From the NCBI GenBank assembly GCA_021229015.1, contig CM037783.1:2076725-2140724 (forward strand): 64,000 nucleotides of DNA, given 5' to 3'. The position numbers were made by a program, and so were the translations under genes. Below, in pieces: positions 59,816 through 64,000 of the stretch (its first letter is position 1; each line of letters opens with the position of its first letter). Origin of the DNA: Solen grandis. Taxonomy: Eukaryota; Mollusca; Bivalvia; Adapedonta; Solenidae. The notes beneath the pieces are model-generated. The model did no database searches. It was not told where the DNA came from and was given only the letters and a program-made list of their open reading frames with translations.

Positions 59816-60778
59816 GTATTTTGTTCAAAATTATATAAAAGTGCATAATATAAACTGCGGGGCCTTGATAAGACTTATGGTACCTGCGTGACATTAAGAA
59901 CATTTTGGGCGGAACTTGTAGCGGCGGAGACTGATTACGTCATATTTTGTTTTGCATATTTCACCTGTACCCAGCGACACTGGCTCTGAAACGTATTTAA
60001 AAATCACGTGAAACAGTCAATCAAACGGGAGGCGGTTCCATAATACAAAGTTACATGACGTACGTGACAAACTGTAAATATCGTTCATATTTTAAATATT
60101 TGCGTTGCTTGTGACAAATTCCATACAATTTTAACAAAACGAACAATAAGCCAATATTAAGTTGGTTCATAAACACATCAGCTTCAATCAGGTATCTAAT
60201 GTTGCCAGGACCATCCATGTTTGATTCCTGAGTTCATAGCAGCCTGACCTTAGTTCATGATGCCACAAGAAGGAAAATGATGCAACAGGATATGGTTAAA
60301 ATTGGCTTACAGTGTAAAACCGCAGGATAGAATGACTGTATCTGTCATTAGGTGAAACTCTGGGAAATATAGGCGGACAACCAACGCAACTATTTGTGGT
60401 CAATTTCCCGACAAGGTGTGTTTGTTTTGTATGCTTAAATATTTAATCTATTCAAACAGAGAAATAGCTTGAATAACTTCGGTAATCACTTCATCATGCA
60501 GACTTTGAGGAAATACCTACCCTGAATTTCGAGGAAATATATAAAATAGGCAAAGTAATGCAGGCTATTCTTTTGTGTCGGTATAGAGAATGATAATCGT
60601 CAGATAATTTGCAGCTTAGGGATACGTGGCTAATTGTTTCTTCGTTTAAGGAATACAAGACATATAACGATCAAACAACAAACAAACGTGTTGCATATAC
60701 AAATGACAAGATTCTTAAAATCTAAATCAGTAAAATATAGGAGATATGAATACATCTTGCCCATAGCGTTAATTGTCA
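59816..60778. other. no gene seen
   Basis: Non-coding AT-rich sequence without recognised repeats. Confidence 0.35.
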
Positions 60779-60842
60779 TGTTTACTGGGGACTCACCAAA
60801 TGTTTACTGGGGACTCACCAAATGTTTACTGGGTACTCACCA
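60779..60842. repeat. 22-bp tandem repeat, three units
   Basis: GTTTACTGGGGACTCACCAA AT repeated three times with one substitution in the last. Confidence 0.85.
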
Positions 60843-61242
60843 AGCGGGACGCTATATTCAATAAAAACGATGTGTGTTCAATGTCTTTGAGGGAGCTGCA
60901 AAAATGTGCTCATTTTTTTCATAGTACCTTTAAGAAGAAATATATATATTTGTTAAAAATTGCCTTATCTTTGTTATTTTGAAATGAAATCATGTACGAA
61001 TAACCTAGTCAGATTGACAGATTAGATATTTTTTCTCTACACTTGCAAAAGATAAAAGTAAATATATTAAGTTTGTGAAATTTCGGTTAGTGAACTACCG
61101 TAGTGTGTCCATTTTTATCCTATCACATTGATCGCGACATATAAATTATTTGCTTACGTTGCCATCCATCGATACCAATTTGGTAAAGATATTAGTGTTC
61201 TTTTGAAAAAATATTGAACCTATGGACTACTAGATAATGTTC

Positions 61243-61302
61243 GTGAAGTTAGCGGCTTAGCGGCCTGGCGGCGTGAAGTTAGCGGCCTAGTGGCCTGGCG
61301 GC
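61243..61302. repeat. 30-bp GC-rich tandem duplication
   Basis: GTGAAGTTAGCGGCYTAGYG GCCTGGCGGC occurs twice in tandem, much more GC-rich than its surroundings. Confidence 0.85.
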
Positions 61303-61346
61303 CGATCAAATTTTGCCGGTAGCAGTTTTTTTTTTTTTCTGTTTTA

Positions 61347-63345
61347 AGCTCACCTGAGCACAACGTGCTCATGGTGAGCTTTTCTGATCGCCTTTTGTCC
61401 GTCGTCCTTGCGTCCGTGCGTCCGTCCAACAATTTCTTTAAACAACATCTCCTTCTAAACTACTTACTTGATTTTGATAAAACTTCACAGGAATGTTCAT
61501 TATGGGGCCTTTACCAAGTTGTTAAAATTATTTTGATTGGTCAAAAATCTAGGTAACAGGAGCTAAAAATAGATTTTTTATAGATAAAATAGATAAAATG
61601 AAGATTTTAAAATCTTTTCTCTGAACCACAAGGCCTAGCCTTTTGATTTTTGGTATGTAGCTTGATCTTATGACTCTCTACCAAGATTGTTCAAATTATG
61701 ACCCTGGGGTCAAAATTGGCCCCGCCCTAGGGGTCACATGATTTTACATAGAGTTATATTAGAGAAATCTTAAAAATCTTTTTGTAAGAAAGTATAAGGC
61801 CTGGAGCTTAGATATTTGGCGTGTAGCATCATCTTATGGACCATTACCAAAATTGTTAAAACTATGGCCCAGGGGTCAAAATTAGGCCTGCTCCAGGGGT
61901 CACTTTTTATATAGAGTTATATATGAAAAGCTTATATAAACAATATCTCCTTCTAAACTACTCACTGGATTTTGATAAAACTTCACAGAAATGTTCATTA
62001 TGGGACCCTTTACCAAATTTGTTAAAATTATTTTGATTGGTCAAAAATCTAGGTCACAGGAGCTAAAAATAGATTTTAAAAATGAAAATTTTAAAAATCT
62101 TTTTCTCCGAAACCACAAGGCCTAGCCTTTTGATTTTTGGTATGTAGCATGATCTTATGATTCTCTACCAATATTATTCAAATTATGACCTTGGGGTCAA
62201 AATTGGCCCCGCCCCAGGGGTCACATGATTTTACATAGGCTAATATAGGAAAAACTTGAAAAATCTTCTTCTCAGAAACCACAAGGACCTGGGGTTTCGA
62301 TATTTGGTGTGCAGCATTGTCTAGTAGATCACAACCAAGTTTGTTCAAATCATGGCCCTTGGGTCAAATTTGGCCCCGCCAAGGGGTCCCTGATTTTACA
62401 TAGGCTAATATAGAAAAAAACTTGAAAAATCTTCTACTCAGAAACCACAACACCTGGAGTTTAGATATTTGGTATGTAGCATGATCTTATGACTTTCTAC
62501 CAAGATTGTTCAAATCATGACCCTGGGGTCAAAATTGGCCCCGCCCCAGGGGTAACTTTATTTAACATAAGTTAATATAGGAAAAAAAAAAGAAAAATCT
62601 TCTTCTCAGAAACCACAAAAACTGGAGTTTAGATATTTGGTATGTAGCATGATCTTATGACTCTCTCTCTACCAAGATTGTTCAAAACATGACCACCCTG
62701 GGGTCAAAATTGGTCCCGCCCCAGGGTCACTCGATTTAACATAGGCTAATATAGGAAAAAACTTGAAAAATCTTCTTCTCAGAAACCACAAGACCTGGAG
62801 TTTAGATATTTAGCATGTAGCATTGTCTAGTAGATCACAACCAAGTTTGTTAAAATCATGGCCCTGGGGTCAAATTTGGCCCTGCCAAGGGGTCACCTGA
62901 TTTAACATAGGCTAATATAGGAAAACATCTTGAAAAATCTTCTTCTCAGAAGCCTCAAGGCATAGAGTAAAGATATTTGGTGTGTAGCATTGTCTTCTGG
63001 GTCTCTACCACGTTTTTACAAATCATGACCCTTGGGTCAAATTTAGCCCCACGAAAGGGGTCCCTGATTTTACATAGGCTAATATAGGGAAAAACTTGAA
63101 AAATCTTCTCAGAAACCACAAGACCTGGTGTGTAGCATTGTCTAGTGAATCTCTTCTAAGTCTGTTCAAATCATGACTCTGGGGTCAAAATTGGACCCAC
63201 CCCAGGGGTCACTTGATTTAACATATACTAATATAGGAGAAACCTAAAAAAATCTTCTTCTCAGAAATCACAAAGTCTGGAGTTTAGATATTTGGTATGT
63301 AACATGGGCTAATAGACCTCTACCAAGTTTGTTCAAATCATGAAC
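61347..63345. repeat. hairpin-headed tandem repeat element (about 165-bp units)
   Basis: It starts with a near-perfect hairpin AGCTCACC-TGAGCAC-AAC-GTGCTCA-T-GGTGAGCT (61347-61380), then a GTCCGTCGTCC-rich stretch. A block of about 135 bp (CTCCTTCTAAACTACT, ATTTTGATAAAACTTCACAG, GTTCATTATGG, GGTCAAAAATCTAGGT) occurs at about 61447 and again at about 61947. The rest is about eight units of roughly 155-175 bp built around GACC-TGGGGTCAAAATTGGC, CCCGCCCCAGGGGTCA, ACATAGGCTAATATAGG and CTTCTCAGAAACCACAAG. No protein-coding frame. Such hairpin-plus-tandem structure resembles non-autonomous Helitron-type elements of bivalves, but class is not proven. Confidence 0.75.
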
Positions 63346-63355
63346 TGCATTGCTA

Positions 63356-64000
63356 TAACGGATAGTGACACAATATAAGACCAAACGAATATTTGAACGA
63401 TTTTTATTGGTAGTAAATGCTTATACTTCGAGTAAAAAGTTACACACGATCGCTTGCTAAGATGAAATAAATGCTTCGTTGTCACGAATTTCGGACTTAA
63501 TTACTGTTCTTTGGTAAATAATTTGTTCTTTGTATTTGTTTTATCAAAACACTCTCCTAGATAAACATTAGACCTCTTAGGCACTTAAATCATTCTATAA
63601 TCAGTTATTTCTAATAGTAATTATTTCTACTGTATCACAACATTTATGAAATGTTGATTGAATGTCTATATTAGAATACGTTTGTTCCCTTCATCTAGTG
63701 AATTTCTTGTTTTGTTTTGGAGTTAAATTTAAGAAAATTATAGGATTTATGACGTCTTCTTAAAGTTAAAATATATATATTTACAGTTTGTCCTATTTAT
63801 TGGCTCAAATGAAACTGAAACTGTTTAATTTGGTTAAACGCCTATTTCTGTGATGGATACAATGGCGTAGTAGATTGTATGCATAAAATATAAAATCCGT
63901 AAGACATATACAACACAACTTGAAATATTTACATTATAAAAAAAATATATATATTTAAGTATTCAGATAATATTAACAGGGGAAAAAAACATATAGTACA
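63356..64000. repeat. right copy of the long direct repeat, running to the window end
   Basis: Same as 58919-59516 with an insertion/replacement near 63831-63900. The offset between the copies is 4437 bp. It may be one of a pair of terminal repeats, or a segmental or assembly duplication. Confidence 0.9.

Noticed and set aside
61220..61432. - strand 70-residue open frame
   Set aside because: It spans the 30-bp tandem duplication and the start of the hairpin-headed repeat; its sequence is explained by repeat DNA.

Overview
This is a piece of animal nuclear DNA, AT-rich and repeat-dense, almost certainly from a bivalve mollusc. The main evidence is a complete, intron-rich gene that fuses a myosin motor to a chitin synthase, an architecture known from mollusc shell-forming chitin synthases. 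The tRNA-derived SINEs, simple repeats and tyrosine-recombinase retroelement fit a mollusc but do not identify the species. Two runs of exactly 100 N (2078-2177, 52178-52277) are scaffold gaps of unknown true length. Layout: 1-2077 holds a terminal repeat (32-390), an SGNH-hydrolase-like ORF (549-1139) and 72-bp hairpin repeats, probably the 5' end of a Ngaro/DIRS-like retroelement cut by the first gap. From 2178 to 24100 I find no host gene. That stretch holds several SINE families, two MITE-like hairpins (the second relative lies at 36997), a possible LTR-retroelement primer-binding site, a 170-bp dimer and a striking 2.1-kb foldback element (14438-16521) built of about 33 palindromic units. 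The host gene runs from 24170 to 45503 on the + strand. I could assemble 30 coding exons with GT/AG borders and consistent phases. They sum to 6558 nt, or 2185 residues plus a stop: myosin head (exons 1-17), charged linker (18-19), membrane region with a glycosylation-rich loop (20-22), glycosyltransferase core (23-30), then more membrane segments and a cytoplasmic-type tail (30). A tyrosine-recombinase retroelement lies on the - strand from 46817 to the gap at 52178: CCCH zinc-finger Gag-like ORF, RT/RNase H/recombinase ORF, then a 3' region with split direct repeats (B1-A2-B2). Its 3' untranslated region carries regularly spaced hairpins with one conserved 15-nt loop and differing but still paired stems. 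Beyond the gap, 52278-53919 is a broken paralogous copy of the last chitin synthase exon, with an 8-nt frameshift and two in-frame stops. Its 3' flank is also related to that of the intact gene. The last 8 kb contains LINE fragments, SINE-like sequence, a hairpin-headed tandem-repeat element (61347-63345) and a pair of about 600-bp direct repeats (58919-59516, 63356-64000). In the intact gene, the motor would bind actin and ATP on the cytoplasmic side while the multi-pass synthase polymerises UDP-GlcNAc and extrudes chitin. The other elements are mobile or repetitive DNA around it.
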